From the NCBI GenBank assembly GCA_902784755.1, contig CACZVX010000005.1:1-61441 (forward strand): 61,441 nt of DNA, given 5' to 3'. Each line of letters opens with the position of its first letter. Within the stretch, counting starts at the first letter, position 1. A program made the position numbers and the translations under genes. The stretch comes from an uncultured Prevotellaceae bacterium (lineage in GTDB: Bacteria > Bacteroidota > Bacteroidia > Bacteroidales > Bacteroidaceae). Shown here one piece after another: positions 7,914 to 17,101 of the stretch. Under the pieces are notes generated by a model, which saw only the letters and a list, made by a program, of their open reading frames with translations, searched no databases and was not told the origin of the DNA.

Positions 7914-8667
7914 ACTCTTCACTTAACAAGAGTTCCACAGGACAGTGGTCGCTGCCCATGATTTCGGTGTGTATCTTAGCGTCCTTAATACGCTCCAGCA
8001 AACGTTGGGAGGTGACGAAATAGTCGATGCGCCACCCAGCATTCTTCTCACGGGCACGGAAACGATAGGACCACCAGGAATAGGTGATCTGTTCGGGATA
8101 GAGTGTGCGGAAGGTATCGATGAAGCCTTTGTTCAATAAGGCGGTGAACTTTTCACGCTCCTCATCGGTGAAACCAGCATTGCGACGGTTGGACCTAGGA
8201 TTTTTCAGATCTATTTCCTGATGGGCAACATTCAGGTCACCACAGACGATGACGGGCTTCTTGGCATCGAGACGCTGCAGATAGTCCTGGAAATCATCCT
8301 CCCATTTCATGCGGTAGTCAAGACGGCGCAGTTCATCCTGAGAATTGGGGGTATAGACGGTGACGAGGAAGAAATCAGGCATCTCAAGGGTGATGACACG
8401 GCCTTCATGGTCGTGCTCGTCAATACCGATGCCATAAGTGACGTTCAGGGGCTGATGGCGGGTGAAGATGGCTGTTCCGCTATAGCCTTTTTTCTCCGCA
8501 TAATTCCAATAACTCTGGTAGCCTTCAAACTGAAGGTCGAGCTGTCCTTCCTGCATCTTTGTTTCCTGCAGACAGAAGAAGTCGGCATCCAACTGACGGA
8601 AGGCATCGCTGAAGCCTTTGCCCTCACAGGCACGAAGACCGTTAACGTTCCAAGATATCAGTTTCAT
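7912..8667 (-). CDS. xth: Exodeoxyribonuclease III / AP endonuclease
   Basis: This 251-residue cytoplasmic enzyme cleaves DNA 5' of abasic sites and degrades 3' ends in base-excision repair. The sequence opens with MKLISWNVNGLRACEGKGF and holds the family motifs LQETKMQEG (metal-binding Glu), GDLNVAH, a YTWW-like YSWWSYRFRARE and the terminal SDHCPV with the catalytic Asp-His. The length is normal for the family. It is last in a run with the lumazine synthase and TPR genes, but a 101-base gap containing a hairpin repeat (8694-8745) separates it from ribH. Confidence 0.95.
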   Translation of the reverse strand: MKLISWNVNGLRACEGKGFSDAFRQLDADFFCLQETKMQEGQLDLQFEGYQSYWNYAEKKGYSGTAIFTRHQPLNVTYGIGIDEHDHEGRVITLEMPDFFLVTVYTPNSQDELRRLDYRMKWEDDFQDYLQRLDAKKPVIVCGDLNVAHQEIDLKNPRSNRRNAGFTDEEREKFTALLNKGFIDTFRTLYPEQITYSWWSYRFRAREKNAGWRIDYFVTSQRLLERIKDAKIHTEIMGSDHCPVELLLSEE

Positions 8668-8693
8668 AGTTTCAATTGTTTCTTATATAAAAA

Positions 8694-8745
8694 ACAGAGA
8701 CACGGAGTATTATTTATTCTGGAATAGAAAACTCTGTGTCTCTGT
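8694..8745. repeat. Hairpin repeat with ACAGAGACACGGAG stem
   Basis: ACAGAGACACGGAGT (8694-8708) pairs with ACTCTGTGTCTCTGT (8731-8745) with one G-U pair. The same stem sequence forms a hairpin at 57985-58058, so this is a dispersed hairpin element rather than a gene-specific terminator. Confidence 0.75.
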
Positions 8746-8768
8746 ATCTCTGTGTACTGGTTATTTCT

Positions 8769-9245
8769 TCAGAATTTTGCCATCTTAATGGCGACTACGG
8801 CACATTCATCGCCCTTGTTTCCTAATCGTCCACCGCTTCGGTCCTTAGCCTGCTCGAGGTTGTCGGTAGTGAGAAGTCCGTAGACGACGGGGATGTCGTT
8901 GGTGACATTGAGCTGTGCTATGCCCTGGGTGACACCCTGACAAATATAGTCGAAATGGGGAGTCTCTCCACGGATGACGCATCCTAGGATGATGATAGCA
9001 TCATAGCGGTCGTTGCGGGTCATCTGACTGGCACCGTAAATAAGCTCGAAAGAGCCGGGAACAGTCTTGACGATGATGTTCTCAGGCAGAGCACCGTGCT
9101 TTTTGAGCGTGGAGACCGTACCATCAAGCAATGCGCCAGTGATTTCAGGATTCCATTCAGCCACCACAATGCCGAAGCACATGTTGGAGGCGTCAGGGAC
9201 CTGATCAAAGTCGTAGTCGGAGAGATTATGATTTGCGGTAGCCAT
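8769..9245 (-). CDS. ribH: 6,7-dimethyl-8-ribityllumazine synthase
   Basis: This 158-residue enzyme condenses 5-amino-6-ribitylaminouracil with 3,4-dihydroxy-2-butanone 4-phosphate in the penultimate step of riboflavin synthesis. Typical motifs are visible: [10 protein letters not shown] near residue 27, [11 protein letters not shown], the segment [16 protein letters not shown] with the conserved His, and a final [15 protein letters not shown]-type region. It is 42 bases downstream of the TPR gene and probably shares its promoter. No other rib genes are in the window. Confidence 0.96.
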   Translation of the reverse strand: MATANHNLSDYDFDQVPDASNMCFGIVVAEWNPEITGALLDGTVSTLKKHGALPENIIVKTVPGSFELIYGASQMTRNDRYDAIIILGCVIRGETPHFDYICQGVTQGIAQLNVTNDIPVVYGLLTTDNLEQAKDRSGGRLGNKGDECAVVAIKMAKF

Positions 9246-9287
9246 TATAGACGTTTGGATTTTCAGATTACAAGTTTCAGGTGAAGA

Positions 9288-9965
9288 TTACTTGGTGCGC
9301 TCGATGTATTTGTCAATTTCGTTAGAAATAGGAGCAGCCACGTACTTCTTCTTGATATCCTGATAGAGGGTGTTAGCCTCTGCCTTCTTGCCCTGGCTCT
9401 CCAGAATCTGAGCAGCCTGCAGCAAGAATGTGGGAGACAGTGAGTTGTTGATACCTTCAGCAGCCTGCTTGTCGGCCATGGAGGCAGCCTTCTTCAAGTT
9501 GTCTACAGCCTTGTCGAGTTGCTGTAAGTGTGCATAAGCATTACCCAAAGCAGCAATGGCAGCGGGGCTGATCATAGCGTCGTCAGAGGTAGAGAAAGCA
9601 TCGAGATACTTCACGGCATCCTGCCACTTGTTCAGGTTGGCATAGCAGAGTCCTGCATAAAGATTAGCCAGATTACCTGCGTCGGTGCTGCTATAGTCGG
9701 CAGCGAGCTTTACGAAACCTTTGTAATTACCTTCACCCTTGAGGGCCTTTTCGAATTCCTGATTAGCAAAAAACTCTTGTCCCTTGGCAATAGCCGTGCT
9801 GGCTTCAGCCTCGCGGGGTTCGGAAACAAAGTTCTTGTACAGGAAAGTGCCTGCAATGATGAGGATAATTGCTGCTACAGCAATGAGGATGGGCTTCTGG
9901 TATTTCACGAAGAAAGCCTCTTTTGAGTTGAGATTCTCAACATTCTGTTCTTTTACGTTTGCCAT
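9288..9965 (-). CDS. Membrane-anchored TPR protein
   Basis: The 225-residue protein has a short cytoplasmic N-terminus, one membrane segment (about residues 25-43, PILIAVAAIILIIAGTFLY) and a periplasmic TPR-like region with repeats such as GLCYANLNKWQDAVKYLDAF and ALGNAYAHLQQLDKAVDNL. The layout is like YfgM/Sel1-type ancillary TPR proteins of the envelope, but the partner is unknown. It has its own -7 element at 10005 and is divergent from recF. Confidence 0.8.
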   Translation of the reverse strand: MANVKEQNVENLNSKEAFFVKYQKPILIAVAAIILIIAGTFLYKNFVSEPREAEASTAIAKGQEFFANQEFEKALKGEGNYKGFVKLAADYSSTDAGNLANLYAGLCYANLNKWQDAVKYLDAFSTSDDAMISPAAIAALGNAYAHLQQLDKAVDNLKKAASMADKQAAEGINNSLSPTFLLQAAQILESQGKKAEANTLYQDIKKKYVAAPISNEIDKYIERTK

Positions 9966-10004
9966 TTTATTTGTTGTTTTTTATTATTCGAGCATAAAAC
10001 GCTG

Positions 10005-10012
10005 CAAAATTA
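10005..10012 (-). promoter_or_regulatory. -7 element for the TPR-ribH genes
   Basis: On the minus strand this reads TAATTTTG, matching TAnnTTTG, 40 bases before the TPR start codon. Confidence 0.6.
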
Positions 10013-10076
10013 CTCAAATAAATTCACATATTGAAATTTCTTGCACACTTTTTTCGTTTTTGAAGTAGAAAAGAAG

Positions 10077-10084
10077 TAATTTTG
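10077..10084 (+). promoter_or_regulatory. -7 element of recF, nearly leaderless
   Basis: TAATTTTG ends only five bases before the GTG start codon of recF at 10090. In Bacteroidota transcription starts a few bases after this element, so the recF transcript would have essentially no leader. Confidence 0.6.
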
Positions 10085-10089
10085 CACTC

Positions 10090-11283
10090 GTGATACTGAA
10101 GAAAATATCTATTCTCAACTATAAGAACATTAGGGAGGCGTCGCTAGAACTGTCGCCCAAAATCAATTGTTTTATAGGACATAACGGAGAGGGAAAGACA
10201 AATCTGCTTGATGCTGTCTATTACCTGTCGTTCTGTCATAGCGCCTATACGAGCATTGACTCTCAGGTGATCTGCCACGATCAGGACTTCTTTGTGCTGG
10301 AAGGGGAATATCTGGAAGAAGAGAGGAAAGAGGAAAGAGGAGAGAGGATAGAGGAAAGGCTACGGGTAGGCGAACAGTGTTCGGGAATGAGAGAAGAGAG
10401 GAGAGAAGGTGCCACCACGAATTCCCTAACCGTCAGTTGCGCTATGAAGAGGGGAACGAAAAAACACTTCAAGCGTAACAAGAAAGAGTATAAGCGGTTG
10501 TCGGAACATATTGGCCTCATTCCGCTGATTTTCGTTTCGCCCAGTGATACCTTCCTTATTGAGGGAGGAAGTGAGGAACGCCGGCGTCTGATGGATGTGG
10601 TGATTTCCCAATATGACCATACTTATATAGATACGCTCAACAACTATAACAAGGCTCTTCAGCAACGCAACACTTTGTTGAAAATGGAGGAGGAACCTGA
10701 CTTGGAACTGCTGAAGATATGGGAGGAACAGATGGCGCTTCATGGAGAGCAAATCTACAAGAAAAGAGATGCTTTCGTGAAGGAACTTATACCCGTGTTT
10801 CAGGAGATTTATCAACGAGTTTCGGAAGACCGCGAACAGGTCTCGTTGCGCTATGATTCCCATTGTCAGAGGGGAGCTTTGTTGGACGTGATTCAGCGTG
10901 ACCGTATGAAAGACCGTGCCGTGGGCTATTCGCTGCATGGCATACATCGTGATGACCTGGAAATGCTGCTCGGGGGCTATCCCATAAAGCGTGAAGGCAG
11001 TCAGGGACAACATAAGACCTTTGTGATTGCCTTGAAGCTGGCACAGTTCAGTTTTCTGAAAAGAACGGCGAGCAACACGACGCCTTTGCTGCTGCTTGAT
11101 GATATCTTTGATAAACTGGATGCGCGTAGGGTGGAGCAGATTGTTCGTCTCGTCTCTAGTGAGGAATATGGTCAGATATTTATTACGGATACCAACCGGG
11201 ATCATCTTGACCAGATTCTCTCTGCCGGGCAGTTTGACTATAAACTATTCAATGTGGAGAACGGCGAGATTATGGGGTTATAG
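10090..11283 (+). CDS. recF: DNA replication and repair protein RecF
   Basis: RecF is an SMC-like ATPase that helps load RecA at single-strand gaps. The 397-residue product starts at GTG with MILKKISILNYKNI, has Walker A GHNGEGKT (residues 30-37) and a Walker B region LLLLDDIFDKLD (Asp337-Asp338). Between the conserved parts ending GEYLEEE and starting SCAMKRGTKK it carries about 35-40 extra Glu/Arg-rich residues (about 77-115). The DNA for this insert includes a copy of an intergenic repeat (10354-10389). The rest of the protein is intact, so it is probably functional. It is followed after 56 bases by the DUF721 gene in the same direction. Confidence 0.93.
   Translation: MILKKISILNYKNIREASLELSPKINCFIGHNGEGKTNLLDAVYYLSFCHSAYTSIDSQVICHDQDFFVLEGEYLEEERKEERGERIEERLRVGEQCSGMREERREGATTNSLTVSCAMKRGTKKHFKRNKKEYKRLSEHIGLIPLIFVSPSDTFLIEGGSEERRRLMDVVISQYDHTYIDTLNNYNKALQQRNTLLKMEEEPDLELLKIWEEQMALHGEQIYKKRDAFVKELIPVFQEIYQRVSEDREQVSLRYDSHCQRGALLDVIQRDRMKDRAVGYSLHGIHRDDLEMLLGGYPIKREGSQGQHKTFVIALKLAQFSFLKRTASNTTPLLLLDDIFDKLDARRVEQIVRLVSSEEYGQIFITDTNRDHLDQILSAGQFDYKLFNVENGEIMGL
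10354..10389 (+). repeat. Dispersed intergenic element inside recF
   Basis: GAAAGGCTACGGGTAGGCGA at 10354-10373 and TCGGGAATG at 10381-10389 match the intergenic element at 7878-7913 in sequence and spacing. The flanks are purine-rich GAGGAAAG repeats. The insertion keeps the reading frame. Confidence 0.8.
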
Positions 11284-11339
11284 TTTATGGTTTATGGTTT
11301 ATAGTTTATGGTTTATGGTTAAGAGTTGATAGTTGGGAG

Positions 11340-11630
11340 ATGTTTAGGAAGGAAGTAAAATCACTGACAGAGATATTGGGCCAATGCCTTCGTGAAAATG
11401 GCTTGGAGTCTCCCCTGCAGCAAACCCATGTCATTGAATCGTGGGAAAAAGTGGCAGGGCGGGTGGTTGCCCGCTATACGGAAGAGAAATTTATCCGTAA
11501 CCAGACGCTTTTTGTTAAAATTTCCAATCCTGCCATGCGTGCCGATCTTTCCATGATGAAAACACAACTGGTCAACAAACTCAATCAGGAAGCCGGCGCC
11601 TTTGTCATTGCCGACATCCGAATCTATTGA
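11340..11630 (+). CDS. DUF721 (DciA-like) protein
   Basis: This 96-residue protein starts MFRKEVKSLTEILGQCLREN and has the DUF721 pattern: an N-terminal helix, the WEKVAGRVVARYTE segment, then VKISNPAMRADLSMMKTQL. DUF721 includes DciA, which loads the replicative helicase in many bacteria; small versions next to recF are common. The 56-base gap from recF is made of short direct repeats of TTTATGGT. The function in replication is inferred from family and neighbour. Confidence 0.85.
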   Translation: MFRKEVKSLTEILGQCLRENGLESPLQQTHVIESWEKVAGRVVARYTEEKFIRNQTLFVKISNPAMRADLSMMKTQLVNKLNQEAGAFVIADIRIY

Positions 11631-11641
11631 TTTAGTCGCTT

Positions 11642-12172
11642 TCAGAGAACTTCATCTACCTTCACGTCATTCTCCTCAGTGGGAATGCCGGGCATTTTCT
11701 GGAAGTCGAAACAGATACCAATCTTATAGGCTCTTGTCAGTTTGGGCAGCATCCGGTCATAATAGCCCCGTCCACGTCCCAAACGATTCATGCGACCGTC
11801 GAAACCCATTCCTGGAACGACAGCAACATCTATCTGGTCGTAGTCGTCAAAACGGCGGCCAACAGGTTCCATTATATGGAAGAAACCTCCCTCTAGATCT
11901 TTGGGACCTTCGTAGCAGCGCAGTTCCATCTCCGTATCACTGATGACAGCGGGCAACAGCACCCGTTTCCCCAGGGAAACCAATTGGTCAACGGCAGCAT
12001 GCGTGTTCACTTCATCATCAAGCGAATAGTACATCAGTATCGCGTTTGCATTTTTGATGCGTGGATGAGCCATAAGGCGTCTGATGATATCATCGGACAT
12101 GTTTTGCAACTGTTCTACAGAGAACATGCCCTTCTGCATGCGGATGAAGGCTCGGAGGTCTTTCTTATTCAT
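11642..12172 (-). CDS. 5-formyltetrahydrofolate cyclo-ligase
   Basis: This 176-residue enzyme uses ATP to convert 5-formyltetrahydrofolate to 5,10-methenyltetrahydrofolate. It has the family pattern: N-terminal MNKKDLRAFIRMQKG, ILMYYSLDDEVNTH, VAVVPGMGFD and the glycine-rich nucleotide-binding segment RLGRGRGYYDRML. The start overlaps the end of the S41 peptidase gene by four bases, so they are translationally coupled. It converges with the DUF721 gene, leaving only 11 bases between them. Confidence 0.94.
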   Translation of the reverse strand: MNKKDLRAFIRMQKGMFSVEQLQNMSDDIIRRLMAHPRIKNANAILMYYSLDDEVNTHAAVDQLVSLGKRVLLPAVISDTEMELRCYEGPKDLEGGFFHIMEPVGRRFDDYDQIDVAVVPGMGFDGRMNRLGRGRGYYDRMLPKLTRAYKIGICFDFQKMPGIPTEENDVKVDEVL

Positions 12173-13809
12173 TTCTTCTGTGGTGCTGCTTCTGGTTTCT
12201 TAGGGAATGCCTCATCTTTCTTGAAGACATTGAGGGCTTCCTTGATAACTTCATCATCCTGGTTCAGATAAGCTGTCCATGCATCTTCGTCGAGGATATT
12301 GTAGATGATGCGGCTATTAATGTAACGCTGAAGTAGATGGTGACTCTTCTGAATCATCAGGTTGCGGCGCTTCAGGCCATGATTGTCGGCATAGGTAGCA
12401 AACAAGTCAACAGTATTCTGGCGAACAAGATAATTATTCAGTTCACTCATTTCAGTGAAACTGCTGAGTTTCTGACGGTTATTGTCTGTGTAAGCGAATG
12501 CGAACTGAAGAATGAGACCATTCATGGCAGCCTGCTTGTAGTAAGAGGTGACATTCGTGGTATCCTCGGGGACAAAGATGTCAGGCGTAATACCGCCACC
12601 GCCATAAACCGTACGCCCGATACCTGTGTGATAGGCAGGGCCTGTGTGTTTGATGCTGTCCTGTGAGAAGAATTCACCATGCTGATAACGCTCTACGAGG
12701 TCTCCCTCATAATCCTTACCGTCACCAGGTGTGTAAGGCTTCTGAATACAACGTCCTGAAGGAGTGTAGTAGCGTGCGATCGTCAGGCGAATCATGCTGC
12801 CATCAGTGAAACCAAGTTGTTGCTGGACAAGACCTTTACCGAAAGAACGCCGTCCGATGATGGTACCACGGTCATTATCTTGAATGGCTCCCGCAAAAAT
12901 TTCGGAAGCCGAGGCGGAGCCTTCGTTGGTCAGTATCACAAGAGGAATCTTCTGATAGCTACCCTTACCATCACTCTTGTACTCATGACGGGGTGATTTT
13001 CGTCCTTGTGTGTAAACGATGAGTTTGTTAGCGGGAAGGAACTCGTTGATAATCTGAACAGCAGATTCCAGATAACCGCCAGTGTTGTCGCGAAGATCGA
13101 TGATGAGATTGGAGAATCCTTCCTGAGATAGTTTGGCTAAGGCAATCAGCATCTCAGCATAGGTGTTGGCTCCAAAACTCTTGATCTTGATATAACCAGT
13201 CTCATCGTCAATCATATAGGTAGAGGTTACACTGCGGACGGGAATGTCACCACGGGTAACCTCAAAGGTCTTCACTTTCTTTTCACCGTAGCGGAGCACA
13301 CCGATCTTCACCTTGGTGTCCTTGGGGCCTTTCAGACGATGCATGGCTTCCTCGTTGGTCACTTCCTTACCAACGAACTTTTTGCCATCCACTTCAACAA
13401 TCTTGTCACCTGCCAGAAGTCCGGCACGTTCAGCCGGGCCATTCTTAATGATGCCCTGAACGTGGATCGTATCTTCACGAATCATGAACTCAATTCCAAC
13501 TCCTGAGAATGAACCCTTCAGATCGTCTGCAGCCATCTGGGCATCTTTGGCACTGATATAGACGGAGTGGGGGTCAAGATCGGAAAGAATCTGCGGAATG
13601 GCAATTTCCACTAGTGAATCAAGATTTACGGGATCTACATACTGGTCATCGATGATGTGGAGCAGGTTATTCAGACGATTGGAACCGCTGTTGATGATGT
13701 TGAGGCGGTTGCCGGAAAAGCGGTTGGCAAAAAAAGTACCGACCACTATACCGAAAGCCATGCTGATAGCCAGCAGCAAGGGCATGTATCTGTTTTGCTT
13801 CTTATTCAT
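12169..13809 (-). CDS. S41-family C-terminal processing peptidase
   Basis: This 546-residue protease of the CtpA/Prc type is anchored or exported by an N-terminal hydrophobic segment (about residues 9-28). A PDZ domain (about 95-175, with GSFSGVGIEF) precedes the peptidase domain. The catalytic dyad is visible: Ser300 in EGSASASEIF and Lys325 in RRSFGKGLVQQQ, 25 residues apart as in Prc. Such enzymes trim or degrade envelope proteins from the C-terminus. The last 60 residues are charged. It lies between the dCMP deaminase and folate genes in one operon. Confidence 0.94.
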   Translation of the reverse strand: MNKKQNRYMPLLLAISMAFGIVVGTFFANRFSGNRLNIINSGSNRLNNLLHIIDDQYVDPVNLDSLVEIAIPQILSDLDPHSVYISAKDAQMAADDLKGSFSGVGIEFMIREDTIHVQGIIKNGPAERAGLLAGDKIVEVDGKKFVGKEVTNEEAMHRLKGPKDTKVKIGVLRYGEKKVKTFEVTRGDIPVRSVTSTYMIDDETGYIKIKSFGANTYAEMLIALAKLSQEGFSNLIIDLRDNTGGYLESAVQIINEFLPANKLIVYTQGRKSPRHEYKSDGKGSYQKIPLVILTNEGSASASEIFAGAIQDNDRGTIIGRRSFGKGLVQQQLGFTDGSMIRLTIARYYTPSGRCIQKPYTPGDGKDYEGDLVERYQHGEFFSQDSIKHTGPAYHTGIGRTVYGGGGITPDIFVPEDTTNVTSYYKQAAMNGLILQFAFAYTDNNRQKLSSFTEMSELNNYLVRQNTVDLFATYADNHGLKRRNLMIQKSHHLLQRYINSRIIYNILDEDAWTAYLNQDDEVIKEALNVFKKDEAFPKKPEAAPQKK

Positions 13810-13815
13810 AGGGTT

Positions 13816-14274
13816 TTATTTTTCTGGTGATTCCGGTTCTTCCTGACTATCCGGATTCATAAAGATTACTTCAATATTTGCACGTCGCAAAAGGTCAATA
13901 CCGTCAGTAAGACGATACTGCTCCCCGTAAACCACGCGCTTAATGCCTGCCTGAATGATAAGCTTCGCACATTCGATGCAGGGAGAGGCGGTGACATAGA
14001 GTGTTGAACCGTCACTGTTATTGGAGGAACGGGCAAGTTTGGTGATGGCATTTGCTTCGGCATGGAGAACATAAGGCTTGGTCACATTGTTCTCATCCTC
14101 GCACACGTTCTCAAAACCAGAAGGGGTACCATTGTAACCGTCACTGATAATCATCTTATCTTTGACTACCAATGCTCCTACCTGGCGGCGGATGCAATAA
14201 CTGTTTTCCGCCCAAATGCGAGCCATGCGAAGATAACGCTGGTCAAGCTTTCTTTGTTTTTCGTTTAATTCCAT
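13816..14274 (-). CDS. dCMP deaminase family protein
   Basis: This 152-residue zinc enzyme is predicted to deaminate dCMP to dUMP for dTTP synthesis. The zinc and catalytic motifs are complete: His71-Ala-Glu73 and Pro98-Cys99-Ile-Glu-Cys102. An N-terminal segment MARIWAENSYCIRRQVGALVV is typical. The start overlaps the end of the upstream M3 peptidase gene by 32 bases in another frame, and the S41 gene follows after six bases, which indicates an operon. Confidence 0.93.
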   Translation of the reverse strand: MELNEKQRKLDQRYLRMARIWAENSYCIRRQVGALVVKDKMIISDGYNGTPSGFENVCEDENNVTKPYVLHAEANAITKLARSSNNSDGSTLYVTASPCIECAKLIIQAGIKRVVYGEQYRLTDGIDLLRRANIEVIFMNPDSQEEPESPEK

Positions 14275-16333
14275 TTCTCTTTAATAATGCATCTATGGTG
14301 GGCTCTCCTCCGCGGAAACGCTTATAAAGCGTCATAGGATGCTCTGTGCCTCCTTTTGAGAGGATGCAGTCGCGGAAACGCTGTGCCGTCTCTTGGTTGA
14401 AGATTCCTTCTTTCTTGAAAACACTGAAGGCATCGGCATCAAGTACTTCTGCCCATTTATAACTATAGTAACCCGCGGCATAGCCTCCTGCCATAATGTG
14501 GGAGAACTGTACTGTCATGCAGGTATTGAGAGGAGTTTTTTTCTTCTTGGGCTTCAATTTTGCTTTCCTCCAGGCCTTTCGTTCGAAGGGGATGATATCC
14601 TCGTTGAACTCATTCCGTTTGGTATAGTAAGCCATATCCAGCAGCCCGAAACTAACTTGTCGCAAACATCCGTTGGCCACCATGAAATTACGGCTCTTAC
14701 GGATACGTTCAATCAGTTCGTCAGGAATGGGCTCGCCAGTCTCATAATGGAATGCGAAGGTACGCAAGAACTCTTTTTCAACGGCGAAGTTCTCCATGAA
14801 CTGCGAGGGAAGTTCAACGAAATCCCACCATACATTGGTGCCACTGAGGCTTTCAAAGCGAGAATTGGCAAACATGCCATGGAGGGAATGGCCGAACTCA
14901 TGAAGGAAAGTCTCTACTTCGGATAGGGTCAGCAATGCCGGTTTCCCTTCTGTAGGCTTTGTGAGATTCATCACTACGCTAACATGAGGGCGTACGTTTT
15001 CTCCTTTACGGTCGATGTACTGACCTTGGTATTCTGTCATCCAAGCTCCACCCTGCTTTCCTTCTCTTGGGTGGAAATCGGCATAGAATACAGCCAAATA
15101 GGAACCATCCTTGTCGAAGACTTCATAAGCTTTAACATCTGGATGATAAACAGGGATGTCCTTATTCTCTTTGAAGGTGATTCCATAAAGTCTCGTTGCT
15201 AGTCCGAAAACACCCTTGATGACTTGTGAAAGCTCAAAGTAAGGACGCAGCATCTCTGCATCGAGATTGTATTTCTTCAGCTGGAGCTTGTGCGAATAAA
15301 AAGCCTGATCCCAGGGCCTCATATCAAAATCTTTGCCTTCCATCTTTTGAGCCAAATGCAGAACGGCGTCGTATTCCTTTTCTGCAGTAGGCTTGTAGGC
15401 ATCGATGAGGTCGTATAGCAGATTGTAGACATTCTTAACTTTAGAAGCCATCCGGTGCTTGAGAACATAATCAGCATATGTCCGATATCCAAGCAATTGT
15501 GCTATCTCACGGCGCAGATTCACAATACGCTTGCAGATTTCCAGATTGTTCTCACTATTGTCGTGGGTGCAAACGGTATTGCGGGCCATATAAAGCTGTT
15601 CGCGGAGATGGCGTTGGGTGGAGTAGGTAAGGAATGGAGAATAAGAAGGATAATCGAGTGTAATAACCCAACCTTCCAAATTCCGTTCCTTGGCAGCCAT
15701 GGAAGCAGCGTCGATGGCTGTTTGTGGCAGTCCGTCGAGTTCCTTTTCATCCGTGATATGGAGGGTAAAGGCCTTGTTTTCTTTCAGCAGATTCTGTGAA
15801 AACTGCAGAGACAGCATGGATGCCTCCTCGGTTAATTTGCGGAGTTTTTCTTTTCCTTCTTCATCCAGTAAGGCACCGCTGCGTACAAAACCGTCATAGC
15901 AGTTGTCCAATAACTGTTTTTCCTCAGGTGTAAGCTTACGGTGATGCTGGTGGACATATTTCACTCTTTCGAAAAGCCTTTTATTCAAACGGATGTCGTT
16001 CGCATGTTTAGTAAGCAGAGGCTGCATCTTTTGTGCCAAAGCCTGCATTTCATCATTGGTCTCCGCACTCATCAGATTGAAGAAAACCGTGGAAACACGA
16101 CTTAGGAGATCATAATATCCGTCTTTGTCTTCCTCAGCATTGATAATGGTGTTTTCGAAAGTTGGCTTCTCGGGATTGTTGATGGTCTTCTCTATATCTT
16201 CATCATCACGCCGAATGCCCTCCATGAAAGCTTCTTCAAAGTCTTCCATGCAGATACAGTCGAAAGGTACCGTGTCGTGTGGTGTCTTGTAGTCCTCAAA
16301 AAAGGGGTTTATACGAACTTTATCGTTGTCCAT
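14243..16333 (-). CDS. M3-family metallopeptidase (Dcp/oligopeptidase A type)
   Basis: Start 16333 gives a 696-residue protein beginning MDNDKVRINPFFEDYKTPHD; an open frame to 16381 exists, but a -7 element at 16369 lies inside it, so the shorter form is preferred. The zinc-binding motif is His478-Glu-Phe-Gly-His482 in FLHEFGHSLHGMF, with the later conserved GYAAGYYSYKWAEVLDAD. There is no signal peptide, so the enzyme should act on peptides in the cytoplasm. It is first in the operon with dCMP deaminase, S41 peptidase and folate cyclo-ligase genes. Confidence 0.94.
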   Translation of the reverse strand: MDNDKVRINPFFEDYKTPHDTVPFDCICMEDFEEAFMEGIRRDDEDIEKTINNPEKPTFENTIINAEEDKDGYYDLLSRVSTVFFNLMSAETNDEMQALAQKMQPLLTKHANDIRLNKRLFERVKYVHQHHRKLTPEEKQLLDNCYDGFVRSGALLDEEGKEKLRKLTEEASMLSLQFSQNLLKENKAFTLHITDEKELDGLPQTAIDAASMAAKERNLEGWVITLDYPSYSPFLTYSTQRHLREQLYMARNTVCTHDNSENNLEICKRIVNLRREIAQLLGYRTYADYVLKHRMASKVKNVYNLLYDLIDAYKPTAEKEYDAVLHLAQKMEGKDFDMRPWDQAFYSHKLQLKKYNLDAEMLRPYFELSQVIKGVFGLATRLYGITFKENKDIPVYHPDVKAYEVFDKDGSYLAVFYADFHPREGKQGGAWMTEYQGQYIDRKGENVRPHVSVVMNLTKPTEGKPALLTLSEVETFLHEFGHSLHGMFANSRFESLSGTNVWWDFVELPSQFMENFAVEKEFLRTFAFHYETGEPIPDELIERIRKSRNFMVANGCLRQVSFGLLDMAYYTKRNEFNEDIIPFERKAWRKAKLKPKKKKTPLNTCMTVQFSHIMAGGYAAGYYSYKWAEVLDADAFSVFKKEGIFNQETAQRFRDCILSKGGTEHPMTLYKRFRGGEPTIDALLKRNGIKRKTKKA

Positions 16334-16368
16334 CTTGTTATTTTCAATTCTCTCATAAAAAACAGCCA

Positions 16369-16376
16369 CAAATTTA
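16369..16376 (-). promoter_or_regulatory. -7 element of the M3 peptidase operon
   Basis: The minus strand reads TAAATTTG, 35 bases before the start codon at 16333. Confidence 0.55.
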
Positions 16377-16422
16377 CGCAAAAAACCTCATATCAAGAGT
16401 GGTTTAAGAAACTTTTTAACGA

Positions 16423-17100
16423 TTATTTATTGCCAATCAGTTTTTCTAGAGCTGGAATGTAGATTTCCCCACGCGTTATCCGTATGATGCCTTCATCGTG
16501 CATCTTGTTAAGTTCACGACTTAGATTGAGACGGCTTTCGGCTATCATTCGTGCCAGATCTTCCATTTTGATATGTATTGTTTTAGGGCCTGCGGGTCGC
16601 ATGCTCCTGTTCTCCGCGAAGCGTATGATTTTCTGTCGGATTGTTTCTGCTGGTTGTCGCCAAGGCTGATGACTGATACGCTGACTTTGGGTACTGATGA
16701 TATTGAGCATGTTTAACCGGAAAATTTCCTGCTCAGCCATAAGTTTCAGCACCTGTTGTTTGTCAATGCGAATGATATGGCATTCTTCCAGAGAAGTAAA
16801 AGATTTGGTGAAGCGTTGAGTAAGTCCGAAGATACGGTCTGGCTGTATAACATCAGGAGCTGTCATGGTCTCTGTGAAACTATAGCTGCCATCGTCAGCG
16901 CGACTTTCTACTTTGGCGGAACCGCTTGTAAGGAAATAAATGTGTTGACAGGGGTCACCTTCATGCACTATAATCTTATTGCGTGCTATTTTCAGAAAAC
17001 CGAACTTGGTTTTTGCAACCACCTGATGAAGGTCGTTGTGGCTCATTCCCTGAAAGAGCGGGAGTTCGAGCAGTTTTTCAAAGACGACACCGATAGCCAA
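16423..17100 (-). CDS. Crp/Fnr-family transcription regulator
   Basis: The 225-residue protein has an N-terminal cyclic-nucleotide-binding-like beta-barrel (about 20-125, with HEGDPCQHIYFLTSGSAKV) and a C-terminal helix-turn-helix (about 165-215, IKMEDLARMIAESRLNLSR). No Fnr-type cysteine cluster is seen, so it is not an obvious oxygen sensor. The start is one base after the stop codon of apbE, so it is the last gene of that operon. Its effector and targets are unknown. Confidence 0.9.
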   Translation of the reverse strand: MAIGVVFEKLLELPLFQGMSHNDLHQVVAKTKFGFLKIARNKIIVHEGDPCQHIYFLTSGSAKVESRADDGSYSFTETMTAPDVIQPDRIFGLTQRFTKSFTSLEECHIIRIDKQQVLKLMAEQEIFRLNMLNIISTQSQRISHQPWRQPAETIRQKIIRFAENRSMRPAGPKTIHIKMEDLARMIAESRLNLSRELNKMHDEGIIRITRGEIYIPALEKLIGNK

Positions 17101-17101
17101 A

